Notes: generated by a model from the letters alone, not told the origin. A stretch of 12,859 nucleotides of DNA from an uncultured Collinsella sp. (GCA_900555355.1 USKV01000019.1:1-12859), one strand, 5' to 3'. Shown: positions 1-8,703, counted from the first letter of the stretch. Made by a program: numbers and translations.

Positions 1-1732
1 GATAGTAACGGGCATAGGTGCCGCCACGGGCGAGAAGCTCCTCGTGCGTGCCACGCTCCACAACGCGACCATGCTCAACGGTCGCAATCTCATCGGCATG
101 CTTAATGGTCGAAAGACGATGGGCGATGATAATCGTGGTACGGCCGCGTGCCAGCTCTTCGAGCGACTCCTGCACCGCCTCCTCGCTCTCGTTATCCAAA
201 GCACTCGTCGCCTCATCCAAAATAAGGATCTTGGGATTCTTGAGAAACACGCGCGCGATGGCAACGCGCTGCTTCTGTCCGCCCGAAAGACGGCTGCCGC
301 ACTCGCCTACCACGGTGTCGTAGCCCTGCGGAAGCGATTCGATAAAGGTATCGATATTGGCGCGACGGGCGGCGTCGGCGATCTCTTCCGCCGTAGCGCT
401 CGGCTTGCCGTAGGCGATGTTCTCGCCAATCGTGCCGTCAAACAGATAGACATCCTGCTGCACCAGGCCGATGGCGCGACGCAGGCTCTGCTGCGTCACA
501 TCGCGCACGTCCTGACCGTCGATGCTAATGGATCCGGCAGCCACGTCATAAAAGCGCGGCAGCAGCGAACAGGTCGTGGACTTGCCACCGCCCGAAGGAC
601 CAACCAAAGCGATGGTCTGCCCGGGCTTGATGGACAGATTCATATGGTCGATAACGGGACGCTCGTCGGCATCGCCCTCGCCCAGCTCGACATTCTCGTA
701 GTTAAAGCACACGTCGTGATAATCCACGGCGCCGGCGGTCACCTGCAGATCCGTGGCGCCCGGCTTATCCTGGATATCGGGGGCAGTTGAGAGCACCTCG
801 TCCATACGCTTAAAGCCGGCGATAGCCTTCTGATACGTTTCGGCCGAATTGACGAGCGTCTCGAGCGGCGTGCAGAACAGTGAAATGTAGAGCGCGAAGG
901 TCGCCATATCGACCGCCTGCAGTTGGCCTTGCGCCACCAGCCAACCACCCAGCAGCACCACGATCACGTACAGCACGCCCGAGAGCAGGCCATACGTCGC
1001 AGTGTAGATGCCCATGGCGTGATACATATTCTCCTTGGACGAAAGATAGCGATTGTTTGAGGCGCGGAACTTGAAGCGTTCGGTCTCCTCATTGGCAAAG
1101 CTCTTGACCACACGCATGCCCGCCAGCGAATCCTGCAGCTGCGCATTGATGCCGCTGATTTTTTTGCGGTTGTCGCTAAAGACCTCGCGCATGCGCATGT
1201 TCTGCCAAAACATGATGACCGCAAACGCCGCCGTCACCACGGCCATGGCGAGCGCCAGCACCGGGGCAATGGTAAAGAGGATCACAAACGAGCCGATGAT
1301 CTCGATGCCGCAGATGATGATCCACTCGGGCACGTGGTGCGCCGCCTCGCAGATATCGAACAGGTCGTTGACCACGCGGCTCATCATGTCGCCCGAGCTG
1401 TTGCGGTCGAAGTATGCAAAGCTAAAGCGCTCATACTGGTCAAACAGGTCCTCGCGCATTTTGGACTCCATACGCGCGCCCATCACGTGACCCCAATAGC
1501 TCACAAAATAGCGGCAGGCGCAGCGGACGGCATACATCAGCACCAAGCCCACCGCGATCATGCCGAGCGCCTGCATAATAGCAGCCTGACCCTGAGTAAA
1601 CAGCCCACCGGTCAAATTGCGCAGGATAATGGGGAACGCCAGGTCAATGGCGGCAAGCACCAGAGCACAAACAGTATCAGCAACAAAAAGCCCCATCTGG
1701 GGCTCGTAATACGAAAGAAACCTCTTAAACAT
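1..1732 (-). CDS. ABC transporter, fused permease/ATP-binding half-exporter (3' end cut off by the window edge)
   Basis: The frame is open from ATG at 1732 to base 1, giving 577 codons with no stop. The start follows GAGG with a 5-nt spacer. Residues 1 to about 325 form a six-helix exporter membrane domain, with a hydrophobic first helix near residues 15-35 and the motif NSSGDMMSRVVND in the first cytoplasmic loop. The nucleotide-binding domain carries Walker A GPSGGGKST (378-386, K384), signature LSGGQ (482-486), Walker B ILILDEAT (D506, E507) and the H-loop histidine H538. All catalytic residues are present, so this is an active-type ATPase. The last visible residues (GTHEELLARGGTYARYY) are typical of the extreme C-terminus, so probably only 10-30 residues are missing. 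Such halves act as homo- or heterodimers in the cytoplasmic membrane and export lipids, peptides or drugs. The substrate cannot be read from sequence. A partner gene may lie beyond base 1. It lies 82 bp downstream of the Nudix gene, separated from it by a hairpin. Confidence 0.93.
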   Translation of the reverse strand, partial: MFKRFLSYYEPQMGLFVADTVCALVLAAIDLAFPIILRNLTGGLFTQGQAAIMQALGMIAVGLVLMYAVRCACRYFVSYWGHVMGARMESKMREDLFDQYERFSFAYFDRNSSGDMMSRVVNDLFDICEAAHHVPEWIIICGIEIIGSFVILFTIAPVLALAMAVVTAAFAVIMFWQNMRMREVFSDNRKKISGINAQLQDSLAGMRVVKSFANEETERFKFRASNNRYLSSKENMYHAMGIYTATYGLLSGVLYVIVVLLGGWLVAQGQLQAVDMATFALYISLFCTPLETLVNSAETYQKAIAGFKRMDEVLSTAPDIQDKPGATDLQVTAGAVDYHDVCFNYENVELGEGDADERPVIDHMNLSIKPGQTIALVGPSGGGKSTTCSLLPRFYDVAAGSISIDGQDVRDVTQQSLRRAIGLVQQDVYLFDGTIGENIAYGKPSATAEEIADAARRANIDTFIESLPQGYDTVVGECGSRLSGGQKQRVAIARVFLKNPKILILDEATSALDNESEEAVQESLEELARGRTTIIIAHRLSTIKHADEIATVEHGRVVERGTHEELLARGGTYARYY

Positions 1733-1763
1733 GTGATCCTCAAAGAAATATCAGCAACATAAG

Positions 1764-1802
1764 GCCCTGGGACAAAGTAATCAGTAGTTCTTGTCCCAGG
1801 GC
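1764..1802 (-). terminator. Perfect 12-bp stem-loop between the Nudix and ABC transporter genes
   Basis: GCCCTGGGACAA (1764-1775) is perfectly complementary to 1791-1802, with a 15-nt loop. It begins 12 nt past the Nudix stop codon and ends 31 nt before the ABC start. In the minus-strand direction the stem is followed by CTTATGTTGC rather than a clean T-run, so it is not a textbook intrinsic terminator. It may terminate partially, protect an upstream 3' end, or be a dispersed intergenic element. Confidence 0.5.
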
Positions 1803-1814
1803 TATTCCCGCTCG

Positions 1815-2510
1815 TTACAGCTCGGCCCCACCCAAGCGGTGCGCGATGCTGTCGCAGGCCAAGGCGCCTACGACGGTCTTGGCGTCTTCGATCTTGCCGT
1901 CGAGTACGGCGTCGATCAGCTCGTGCAGCGGCACCAGGTCCACGTTGACAAACTCGTCATCATCGGGGTTGGGCGCATCAAACTCGAGCTTGGTAGCCAA
2001 GTAGATGTGGATAATCTCATCGCAAAAACCGCAGGACGTGACAATCGACGTCAAAAAGCGAATGCGACCGGCCCTAAAGCCCGTCTCCTCATGCAGCTCA
2101 CGCTTGGCGCAATCGAGCGGGTCCTCGCCTGGATCGAGCTTGCCGGCGGGAATCTCGACCGTCACGCGGTCGATGGCGGTGCGGTACTGACGCACCAGTA
2201 CGATCTTGCCGCTCTCGGTCAGTGCCACAACGGCCGCCGCACCCGGATGGCGAACGATATCGCGGGCGCTGCGGTGACCGTTGGGCAGTTCAACCTCAAG
2301 ACGGTGGACGTCGAGGATCTTGCCCTTCCAGGCGCACTCCTCCGAAAGAATCTTCTCGTGCAGCTCGGCATCGTGCGGGTCGTCGTCGCCCAGCACCAGC
2401 GCCGGCTCGTCAGCGACCTCGCCACCAGGCTCGCCCTCGGCGTGCCCATACATGCGGCTGTCCTCTTCGACGATCTGCGCGTCCACGAGCTCTTCGTTCT
2501 TCTCGTCCAT
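1815..2510 (-). CDS. Nudix hydrolase, ADP-ribose pyrophosphatase type
   Basis: A 231-residue protein with a complete Nudix box GX5EX7REUXEEXGU at residues 123-145 (G123, E129, R137, E138, E141, E142, G144). The preceding RQYR...VEIPAGKLDPGE segment is typical of the ADP-ribose/nucleoside-diphosphate-sugar pyrophosphatases (NudF type), which split ADP-ribose into AMP and ribose-5-phosphate with Mg2+. The TSCGFCDE segment after the box sits where this family has its SPGxSDE loop. The start is set at ATG 2510: GAGAGGG lies 9 nt upstream of it, but directly abuts an alternative in-frame ATG at 2519. The first 50 or so residues are unusually acidic (many D and E, including GDDDPHD) and are not part of the fold, so the protein is longer than many family members. 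It lies 21 nt after purD and is probably co-transcribed, which fits nucleotide salvage, but exact substrate preference is inferred. Confidence 0.88.
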   Translation of the reverse strand: MDEKNEELVDAQIVEEDSRMYGHAEGEPGGEVADEPALVLGDDDPHDAELHEKILSEECAWKGKILDVHRLEVELPNGHRSARDIVRHPGAAAVVALTESGKIVLVRQYRTAIDRVTVEIPAGKLDPGEDPLDCAKRELHEETGFRAGRIRFLTSIVTSCGFCDEIIHIYLATKLEFDAPNPDDDEFVNVDLVPLHELIDAVLDGKIEDAKTVVGALACDSIAHRLGGAEL

Positions 2511-2519
2511 CCGTCTCAT

Positions 2520-2526
2520 CCCTCTC
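2520..2526 (-). promoter_or_regulatory. Shine-Dalgarno GAGAGGG deciding the Nudix start
   Basis: GAGAGGG is 9 nt from ATG at 2510 and 0 nt from the upstream in-frame ATG at 2519, so the shorter start is preferred. Confidence 0.6.
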
Positions 2527-2531
2527 GGACT

Positions 2532-3836
2532 TTAGGCATCCCAGGCGTCGCGGCCACGCAGCGCGCGCAGACCGATGTCATGACGCAGGGTCTTGCCCTC
2601 AAAATCAATCTTTTCGCAGGCCTCGTAGGCAAGGTTGCGAGCGTTCTCGAACGTGTCGCCCAGCGCGGTCACGGCAAGCACTCGGCCACCGTTGGTCACG
2701 AGCTGACCGTCCACCACGGCGGTGCCGGCATGGTACACGGTCACGTTCTCCATGGCCTCGGCGTCGGCGATGCCGGTGATGACTTTGCCCTTCTCGTAGC
2801 TGCCGGGATAGCCCGCGCTCGTCAGGACAACGGCCACGGCCCACTCGTCACGCCAGTCGAGTTCAATCTGATCGAGCTCACAGTTGGCACAAGCCAGCAT
2901 GACCTCGACCAGGTCGTTCTTGAGGCGCGGCAGCACGACCTGCGTCTCGGGGTCGCCAAAGCGAGCATTGAACTCCAGCACCTTGGGGCCGGCAGGCGTG
3001 AGCATAAAGCCGCCGTACAGGCAGCCGCGGTAGTCGATGCCTTCGGCAGCGAGCTCGGCCACGGTCTGCTCCATGACCTTCACCATGGTGGCGTGCTCCT
3101 CGTCGGTCACGATGGGCACCGGGCTGTAGACGCCCATGCCACCGGTGTTGGGGCCCTTGTCGCCCTCGAGTGCACGCTTGTGATCCTGCGAGGTGGCCAT
3201 AGGACGCACGGTCTTGCCGTCGGTAAAGGCCAGCAGCGAGCACTCGGGGCCGGTCAGCATCTCCTCGATGACCACGGTATTGCCGGCATCACCAAAGGTG
3301 CCACCAAAACACTCACGCACGGCCTCTTCGGCCTGCGCAAGCTCAGTCGCCACGATAACGCCCTTGCCTGCAGCCAGGCCGTCAGCCTTCACGACCAGCG
3401 GGGCGCCCTGCTCGCGCACGTAGGCAAGAGCCGAAGCCTCGTCGGTAAACGAGCCGTAGGCCGCCGTCGGAATGCCCGCACGCTCCATGAGCTGCTTGGA
3501 GAACAGCTTAGAGCCCTCCATCTGGGCGCCCTCGGCACCCGGGCCAAAGCAGGGAATACCCGCCGCGCGCACGGCGTCGGCCACGCCCGCCACGAGCGGA
3601 GCCTCGGGGCCAATTACCACGAGTCCGCATCCGTGGCTCTGAGCAAACGCCGCCACGGCCGCTGGATCGCAGTCGTCGAGAACAACGTTCTCGCCACAGC
3701 TCGCGGTGCCGCCGTTGCCCGGCGCGATGTAGAGCTTGCCGGCGCGCGGTGATGCCGCGAGCTTAGCTGCCAAAGCATGCTCACGGCCGCCGCTGCCCAA
3801 CAACAGGATGTCGATGGTTTGAGTGTCCGCCTTCAA
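2532..3836 (-). CDS. purD: Phosphoribosylamine--glycine ligase (GAR synthetase), TTG start
   Basis: A 434-residue ATP-grasp enzyme catalysing the second step of de novo purine synthesis: 5-phosphoribosylamine + glycine + ATP to glycinamide ribonucleotide. The N-terminal domain has [13 protein letters not shown] (residues 11-23). The ATP-grasp core shows [13 protein letters not shown] (148-160), the purD-characteristic [12 protein letters not shown] (228-239) and the metal/ATP-binding [12 protein letters not shown] (288-299). The C-terminal domain ends RGRDAWDA. The start is TTG at 3836, because AGGAGG sits 5 nt upstream and the family motif begins about ten residues in. The frame continues open further upstream to an ATG at 4004, but that would overlap purA and add residues unlike the family. 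The length is normal for PurD. It follows purA on the same strand with a hairpin in between and precedes the Nudix gene by 21 nt. Confidence 0.96.
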   Translation of the reverse strand: MKADTQTIDILLLGSGGREHALAAKLAASPRAGKLYIAPGNGGTASCGENVVLDDCDPAAVAAFAQSHGCGLVVIGPEAPLVAGVADAVRAAGIPCFGPGAEGAQMEGSKLFSKQLMERAGIPTAAYGSFTDEASALAYVREQGAPLVVKADGLAAGKGVIVATELAQAEEAVRECFGGTFGDAGNTVVIEEMLTGPECSLLAFTDGKTVRPMATSQDHKRALEGDKGPNTGGMGVYSPVPIVTDEEHATMVKVMEQTVAELAAEGIDYRGCLYGGFMLTPAGPKVLEFNARFGDPETQVVLPRLKNDLVEVMLACANCELDQIELDWRDEWAVAVVLTSAGYPGSYEKGKVITGIADAEAMENVTVYHAGTAVVDGQLVTNGGRVLAVTALGDTFENARNLAYEACEKIDFEGKTLRHDIGLRALRGRDAWDA

Positions 3837-3841
3837 GGGTG

Positions 3842-3847
3842 CCTCCT
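3842..3847 (-). promoter_or_regulatory. Shine-Dalgarno AGGAGG for the purD TTG start
   Basis: A full-consensus AGGAGG lies 5 nt before TTG at 3836. It compensates for the weak start codon and excludes the upstream in-frame ATG at 4004. Confidence 0.75.
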
Positions 3848-3890
3848 CTATGGATGAACGGCCCGCTCCGCGCGAGCCCTTTGCAAGCAA

Positions 3891-3932
3891 ATATACCCCT
3901 CGGCCGCCCGCTTGGGCTGCAAAGGGGTATAT
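3891..3932 (-). terminator. Nested stem-loop between purA and purD
   Basis: ATATACCCCT (3891-3900) pairs perfectly with 3923-3932, a 10-bp outer stem. Inside is a smaller GCCC/GGGC hairpin (3906-3909 with 3914-3917, 4-nt loop). In the minus direction the 3' arm ends AGGGGTATAT and is followed by TTGC, a short weak T-run. It lies 22 nt past the purA stop and before the purD ribosome binding site. The best reading is a partial terminator or attenuator that lowers purD expression relative to purA. It does not match the purine riboswitch core as I know it. Confidence 0.5.
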
Positions 3933-3954
3933 CGCAATAACCAAATAGTCCCGA

Positions 3955-5250
<1,296 letters not shown>

Positions 5251-5307
5251 TTACATTCATGGACTGTCTACGCGCCACGCCGGCACGCAGAAGCACAAAA
5301 CATTCCC

Positions 5308-5336
5308 AGTATACCCGTGCAACGGGCGCCTGTCCT
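5308..5336 (-). promoter_or_regulatory. Candidate promoter for purA
   Basis: On the minus strand AGGACA (5331-5336) and TATACT (5308-5313) are separated by 17 nt. The -10 is near consensus and the -35 matches 4 of 6 positions. It overlaps the dnaB stop codon and would give a leader of about 60 nt before purA. No terminator is visible between dnaB and purA, so read-through from dnaB is also likely. Confidence 0.4.
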
Positions 5337-6726
5337 ACTCCTCGGTATGCGCCCCATCAAGCTCATAGAACTTGGTGGATGCCGGCAGGAACATCAGGTC
5401 GACGTCGCCGATCGGGCCCGAACGGTTCTTGGCCACGACGATACGCGTAACGCCCTCGTCGGGTCGATCGTCGCGCGAGGCTTCGGCCTCGTCGGCGGAG
5501 CGGTCCAAGAACATAACGATGTCGGCGTCCTGCTCGATAGAGCCCGATTCACGCAGGTCGGACAGCTGCGGGCGCTTGCCGGTACGGGACTCGACCTGAC
5601 GCGACAGCTGCGACAGTGCAATGAGCGGGATCTTGAGCTCCTTGGCCATGATCTTCAAACCACGCGACATCTCCGAGACCTCGACGGTACGGCTCTCGGA
5701 GCGGCGTCCCGGCGGAGGACTCACCAGCTGCAGGTAGTCCAGGATAATGATGGCCTTCTCCTTGTTGTGGAGCATGCGGCGGCTCTTGGCGCGGATCTCG
5801 GTCACCGTGGTGCCGGGCGTATCGTCAATCAGAATGTCGAGCTTAGACAAGGTCTGCGTGGCCTCGTTGATATTGGCCCACTGCTCGGGGCTAATGCGGC
5901 CCGTACGGAAGTCGCTGATTGAAATCATGGCGTAGGCGCAAATCAGGCGCTGGGCAATTTCCTTGCCCGACATCTCCAGCGAAAAGAAGCCGACGGTATA
6001 GCCCGCAGCGGCGGCATTCAGCGCCAGGTTCAGAGCGAACGACGTCTTACCTACAGCAGGACGGGCGCCGATAATGATGAGCTGACCCTCGCGGAAGCCC
6101 ATGAGCATGCGGTCGAGCGACGGGAAGCCCGTGGGCACGCCCGCAGCCTGGCCACCGGCCTGGCACACTTCCTCGGCCTCGTTATAGGCCTCGACCATAA
6201 ACTCGGTCAGTGTCTTATAGCTCGACTTGACCTCGCGCGCCGTGACCTTAAGCAGCTTGCTCTCGGCCAGCTCCACGACCTCCTTGGTGTCGGTGGGGGC
6301 GTTATATGCCAGCGCGTTGATCTCGTTGGTGGCGCCGATCAGCTCGCGCAGCATCGAATCGCGGCGAACGATGGCGGCATGGTGCTGCCAGTTGACGAGC
6401 GACAGGGTCTGACCCATCAGCTCCAAAATGTACGCCTCGCCGCCCACGGCATCGAGCTTGTTGATGCTTCGCAGGTAATCGATCAGCGAGATGGAGTCGA
6501 TGGGAATGCGGCTGTTGTACATATCGACCATCGCGGTATAGATGGTCTTATGAATGGGCCGGTAGAAGTCATCGGGCTGCAGCTCGACCTGGGCCTCCTC
6601 GACCACCTCGGGCGACAGCAGCATGGCGGCCAGTACATTGGCCTCTGCATCTTGGTTTTGGGGAAGACCCAACTTTGAGCCGCGGTCCTCAACCGTCAGC
6701 CCGGTCTCCCTATCGTCATATGCCAT
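5335..6726 (-). CDS. dnaB: Replicative DNA helicase DnaB
   Basis: A 463-residue hexameric 5'-3' replication-fork helicase. Residues about 20-125 form the N-terminal primase-interacting domain (PQNQDAEANVLAAMLL, then DDFYRPIHKTIY). The RecA-like domain begins at PTGFPSLDRMLMGF (198-211). It carries Walker A GARPAVGKTS (220-229, K227), Walker B IIILDYLQLV (326-335, D330), the LSQLSRQVESR segment (371-381) and KNRSGPIGDVDL (433-444) near the C-terminus. No intein interrupts the P-loop. Three in-frame ATGs lie close together (6738, 6732, 6726). Only 6726 has a properly spaced ribosome binding site (GAGG, 6 nt), so it is used here. The gene lies downstream of the rplI terminator and upstream of purA. 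The rplI-dnaB-purA order is a conserved neighbourhood in many Gram-positive bacteria. Confidence 0.97.
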   Translation of the reverse strand: MAYDDRETGLTVEDRGSKLGLPQNQDAEANVLAAMLLSPEVVEEAQVELQPDDFYRPIHKTIYTAMVDMYNSRIPIDSISLIDYLRSINKLDAVGGEAYILELMGQTLSLVNWQHHAAIVRRDSMLRELIGATNEINALAYNAPTDTKEVVELAESKLLKVTAREVKSSYKTLTEFMVEAYNEAEEVCQAGGQAAGVPTGFPSLDRMLMGFREGQLIIIGARPAVGKTSFALNLALNAAAAGYTVGFFSLEMSGKEIAQRLICAYAMISISDFRTGRISPEQWANINEATQTLSKLDILIDDTPGTTVTEIRAKSRRMLHNKEKAIIILDYLQLVSPPPGRRSESRTVEVSEMSRGLKIMAKELKIPLIALSQLSRQVESRTGKRPQLSDLRESGSIEQDADIVMFLDRSADEAEASRDDRPDEGVTRIVVAKNRSGPIGDVDLMFLPASTKFYELDGAHTEE

Positions 6727-6732
6727 GAGCAT

Positions 6733-6736
6733 CCTC
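6733..6736 (-). promoter_or_regulatory. GAGG ribosome binding site choosing among three dnaB ATGs
   Basis: GAGG with a 6-nt spacer fits only ATG 6726. The ATGs at 6732 and 6738 overlap or lack a Shine-Dalgarno sequence. Confidence 0.5.
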
Positions 6737-6738
6737 AT

Positions 6739-6879
6739 TCATATCGCTTGCGAGCATCCATAGTATCAGCCATGGTCCCAAAACGCGCCGCGCGCCGCCA
6801 ATCATCACCGAACCAAACGGATGAACGGTCCTGTATATAGGACTTCGGCGCAACGTTCGCCATGACACTCACTCAGCGC
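6739..6879. other. rplI-dnaB intergenic region
   Basis: About 140 bp between the rplI terminator and dnaB. It must hold the dnaB promoter if the terminator is efficient. On the minus strand a TATATA block lies inside a GTCCT...AGGAC dyad (about 6830-6845), but I find no convincing -35 at the right distance. A G+C-rich run of GCGC repeats (6784-6799) follows. No gene seen. Confidence 0.4.
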
Positions 6880-6920
6880 AAAAAAAACAAAAGGGCGCCC
6901 TGGTCTCCCAGAGCGCCCTT
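6880..6920 (-). terminator. Rho-independent terminator after rplI
   Basis: AAGGGCGC/GCGCCCTT (6891-6898 with 6913-6920) forms an 8-bp G+C-rich stem. After one mismatch it continues as CTGG/CCAG around a TCTC loop. In the minus direction it is followed by a T-rich tail (complement of 6880-6890, TTGTTTTTTTT). It lies 32 nt past the rplI stop and ends the rpsF-ssb-rpsR-rplI unit. Confidence 0.92.
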
Positions 6921-6952
6921 CTTAGAACAAGATTGTTGCGTTGCAGCAAATG

Positions 6953-7483
6953 CTACTCGGCAGCAGCCTCAGTCTCGACCTCGGCGGTCTCGGCCTCGGC
7001 GGCCTCCTCGACCTCAGCCTCGGCAGCGAGCTCCTCGGCGGTAACGCCAACGAGAACGACAACCTCGGCCTTGATCTCGCGGTACAGCGAGATGGCAACG
7101 GTGTGGGCACCGGCAACCTTGATGGGCTTACCGAGCTCGACGCGCTTGCGGTCGATGTCCATACCGAGCTGAGCCTTGATGGCGTCAGCGATCATAGCGG
7201 CGGTAACGGAGCCAAAGAGGATGCCCTCGTCGCCGACCTTGACGTCAACGGTGACCGTCTTGCCCTCGAAGGCAGCCTTGGTCTCGTTGGCGGTAGCCAG
7301 ACGGACGGCCTCGCGCTTGGCGATGTTGTTGCGACGCTCGTCAAGCTGCTTGAGGTTGCCCTTGGTGGCGGCAACAGCGAGCTTCTTGGGGAACAGGAAG
7401 TTCTCAGCGTAACCCTGAGCGACCTCTACGACGTCACCCTCGCCGCCCTTGCCCTTGATCTCATCGAGAAGAATAACCTTCAT
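6953..7483 (-). CDS. rplI: 50S ribosomal protein L9
   Basis: A 176-residue L9. The N-terminal domain starts MKVILLDEIKGKGGEGDVVEV and contains GYAENFLFPKKLA (24-36), the conserved rRNA-binding segment. A long lysine/arginine-rich connecting helix follows, then the C-terminal domain (KLFGSVT-type motif here as ILFGSVTAAMIADAI, 88-102). L9 binds 23S rRNA at the base of the L1 stalk and affects frame maintenance. Family members are usually near 150 residues. Here residues about 149-176 form an extra alanine/glutamate tail with no basic residue. ATG 7483 has AAGGGAG 7 nt upstream. It lies 15 nt after rpsR, so translational coupling is likely. It is the last gene before a strong terminator. Confidence 0.97.
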   Translation of the reverse strand: MKVILLDEIKGKGGEGDVVEVAQGYAENFLFPKKLAVAATKGNLKQLDERRNNIAKREAVRLATANETKAAFEGKTVTVDVKVGDEGILFGSVTAAMIADAIKAQLGMDIDRKRVELGKPIKVAGAHTVAISLYREIKAEVVVLVGVTAEELAAEAEVEEAAEAETAEVETEAAAE

Positions 7484-7498
7484 GATGTGTCTCCCTTC

Positions 7499-7765
7499 TT
7501 AGCCGCGGTCGCGGTTGCCACGAGAGGAAACCACGGGGACGGTATACGGCAGGAGAGCCATCTCGCGGGCGCGCTTGATGGCGTTGGCGATGTCATGCTG
7601 ATGCTGCGTGCAAGCGCCAGTGACGCGACGGGGCTTGATCTTGCCACGGTCGGTCATGTACTTACGGAGAAGCTGAGTGTCCTTATAGTCGATGAACTCA
7701 GTGTTCTCCTTGCAGAACTGGCAGTACTTACGACGCGGCTGACGTGCAGAAAAATCATTAGCCAT
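7499..7765 (-). CDS. rpsR: 30S ribosomal protein S18, zinc-binding (C+) form
   Basis: An 88-residue S18, recognised from [20 protein letters not shown] and [12 protein letters not shown], followed by the [14 protein letters not shown] helix. It keeps a CxxC at C15/C18 and a second pair from C52 and a histidine (H55 or H57), the zinc-ribbon C+ form. Many bacteria have cysteine-free C- paralogues that are induced in zinc starvation. S18 pairs with S6 on the platform of the 30S subunit. The start is set at ATG 7765, preceded by AAAGG at 9 nt. The frame stays open to an ATG at 7816 but those 17 residues do not look like S18 and have no good ribosome binding site. It sits 72 nt after ssb and 15 nt before rplI. 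Confidence 0.97.
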   Translation of the reverse strand: MANDFSARQPRRKYCQFCKENTEFIDYKDTQLLRKYMTDRGKIKPRRVTGACTQHQHDIANAIKRAREMALLPYTVPVVSSRGNRDRG

Positions 7766-7837
7766 GTCAAAATACCTTTCATTTGGCAACTTCGGCGAAC
7801 CGAAGCCGCCTCTCACTCAAAAATAGGTGAACAACCC

Positions 7838-8290
7838 TTAGAACGGGATGTCCTCATCGTAGACGTCGACCGCGGGCGGCGTAGCCACCGGTGCGGCAGG
7901 ACGTGCTGCGGGCGCGGGAGCTGCGGGGGCGTAACCGCCCTGATCGTAGCCACCCTGGCCACCACGGGAGCTCATAAACTCGATCTCATCAACGATGACC
8001 TCAAGCTTGCTCCGGCGCTGGCCGTCGCGCTCCCAAGAGCTGTAGCGCAGCTTGCCCTCGATCGCGACCTTGTTTCCCTTTGCCAGGAAACGGCTCACGG
8101 CCTCGGCGCGGGTGCCGAACATGGTGCAGTCGACAAAGTTGGGATAGTCCTCCCACTCGCCAGTCTGCGGGTTGCGGCGACGATCGTTCACGGCGACGCC
8201 AAAGGACAGAACCTGGGTTCCGCCGGCGGTGGCGCGCAGCTCGGGATCGCGGGTGAGGTTACCGGTGATGTTCACTCGATTGATGCTCAT
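7838..8290 (-). CDS. ssb: Single-stranded DNA-binding protein
   Basis: A 150-residue SSB. Residues 1-107 form the OB fold (MSINRVNITGNLTRDPELR, then NFVDCTMFGTRAEAVSRFLAKG and VEGK-type IEGKLRYSSWE). Residues 109-144 are a disordered Gly/Gln/Tyr then Ala/Pro linker. The conserved acidic tip DEDIPF (145-150), which recruits repair and replication partners, is intact. It works as a tetramer coating single-stranded DNA at forks and repair sites. Its place between rpsF and rpsR is the classic arrangement. ATG 8290 is preceded by AGAGGAAG at a somewhat long spacing, 48 nt after rpsF. Confidence 0.97.
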   Translation of the reverse strand: MSINRVNITGNLTRDPELRATAGGTQVLSFGVAVNDRRRNPQTGEWEDYPNFVDCTMFGTRAEAVSRFLAKGNKVAIEGKLRYSSWERDGQRRSKLEVIVDEIEFMSSRGGQGGYDQGGYAPAAPAPAARPAAPVATPPAVDVYDEDIPF

Positions 8291-8338
8291 AACTCACTAC
8301 TTCCTCTTGGGGCACAAGCCCAGTCCAAAACGACAGTC

Positions 8339-8632
8339 TTACTCCTGGTCGTCGCGACGGACGATCATGTGGCGAACCACAGCGTCGGTGATGCGCAGGA
8401 CGCGATCAAGCTCGGCGATCTGGGTAGGATCTGCGTGGAAGTTGATGAGGGTGTAGTCACCATCGGTGAGGTCGTTGATCTCGTAGGCGAGCTTGCGCTT
8501 GCCCCACTCGTCAACGGAGTCGACCTTGCCAGCGCCCTCAGCGATCGTGGTATCGATACGCTTCATAACAGCGAGACGAGTCTCGGGGTCGAGCGACGGG
8601 TCAACAAAGAACAGCAGTTCATAAGCCTTCAT
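8339..8632 (-). CDS. rpsF: 30S ribosomal protein S6
   Basis: A 97-residue S6 with the family pattern MKAYELLFFVDPSL at the start, then EWGKRKLAYEINDLTDGDYTLINF and the final helix with DAVVRHMIVRRD. S6 forms a dimer with S18 on the 30S platform, and the two genes lie in one operon here. The start is ATG 8632, with the excellent ribosome binding site AGGAGGTG 6 nt upstream. An in-frame ATG at 8653 precedes that site and is not used. It is the first gene of the rpsF-ssb-rpsR-rplI operon, with a promoter and a leader hairpin upstream. Confidence 0.97.
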   Translation of the reverse strand: MKAYELLFFVDPSLDPETRLAVMKRIDTTIAEGAGKVDSVDEWGKRKLAYEINDLTDGDYTLINFHADPTQIAELDRVLRITDAVVRHMIVRRDDQE

Positions 8633-8658
8633 ATTGTCACCTCCTCTGGGCAAATGTG

Positions 8659-8687
8659 GCTTCAGGTCGTGAAGGTGCGCCTGAAGC
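8659..8687 (-). promoter_or_regulatory. Hairpin in the rpsF leader, possible S6:S18 autoregulatory element
   Basis: GCTTCAGG (minus strand, 8680-8687) pairs perfectly with CCTGAAGC (8659-8666). Two more CG pairs extend it (8678-8679 with 8668-8669) across a single unpaired base, leaving an 8-nt apical loop. It lies in the 5' leader, 26 nt before the start codon and just before the ribosome binding site. S6:S18 complexes are known to repress their own mRNA through leader hairpins in many bacteria. I cannot confirm the conserved CCG bulge of that motif here. Confidence 0.45.
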
Positions 8688-8703
8688 AGGAAAAGACTTG
8701 GTA

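Noticed and set aside
44..790. Plus-strand open frame (248 codons) within the ABC transporter
   Set aside because: Antisense to the ATP-binding domain, whose Walker A, signature, Walker B and H-loop are all intact.
1791..3752. Very long plus-strand open frame (653 codons) opposite the Nudix and purD genes
   Set aside because: It is the antisense of two clearly recognised genes. Its Leu/His/Ala/Gly-rich composition is what third-position G+C bias produces on the complementary strand. No domain or ribosome binding site seen.
3850..3954. Purine riboswitch ahead of purD
   Set aside because: The hairpin lacks the three-way junction and conserved loop sequences of the guanine/adenine aptamer.
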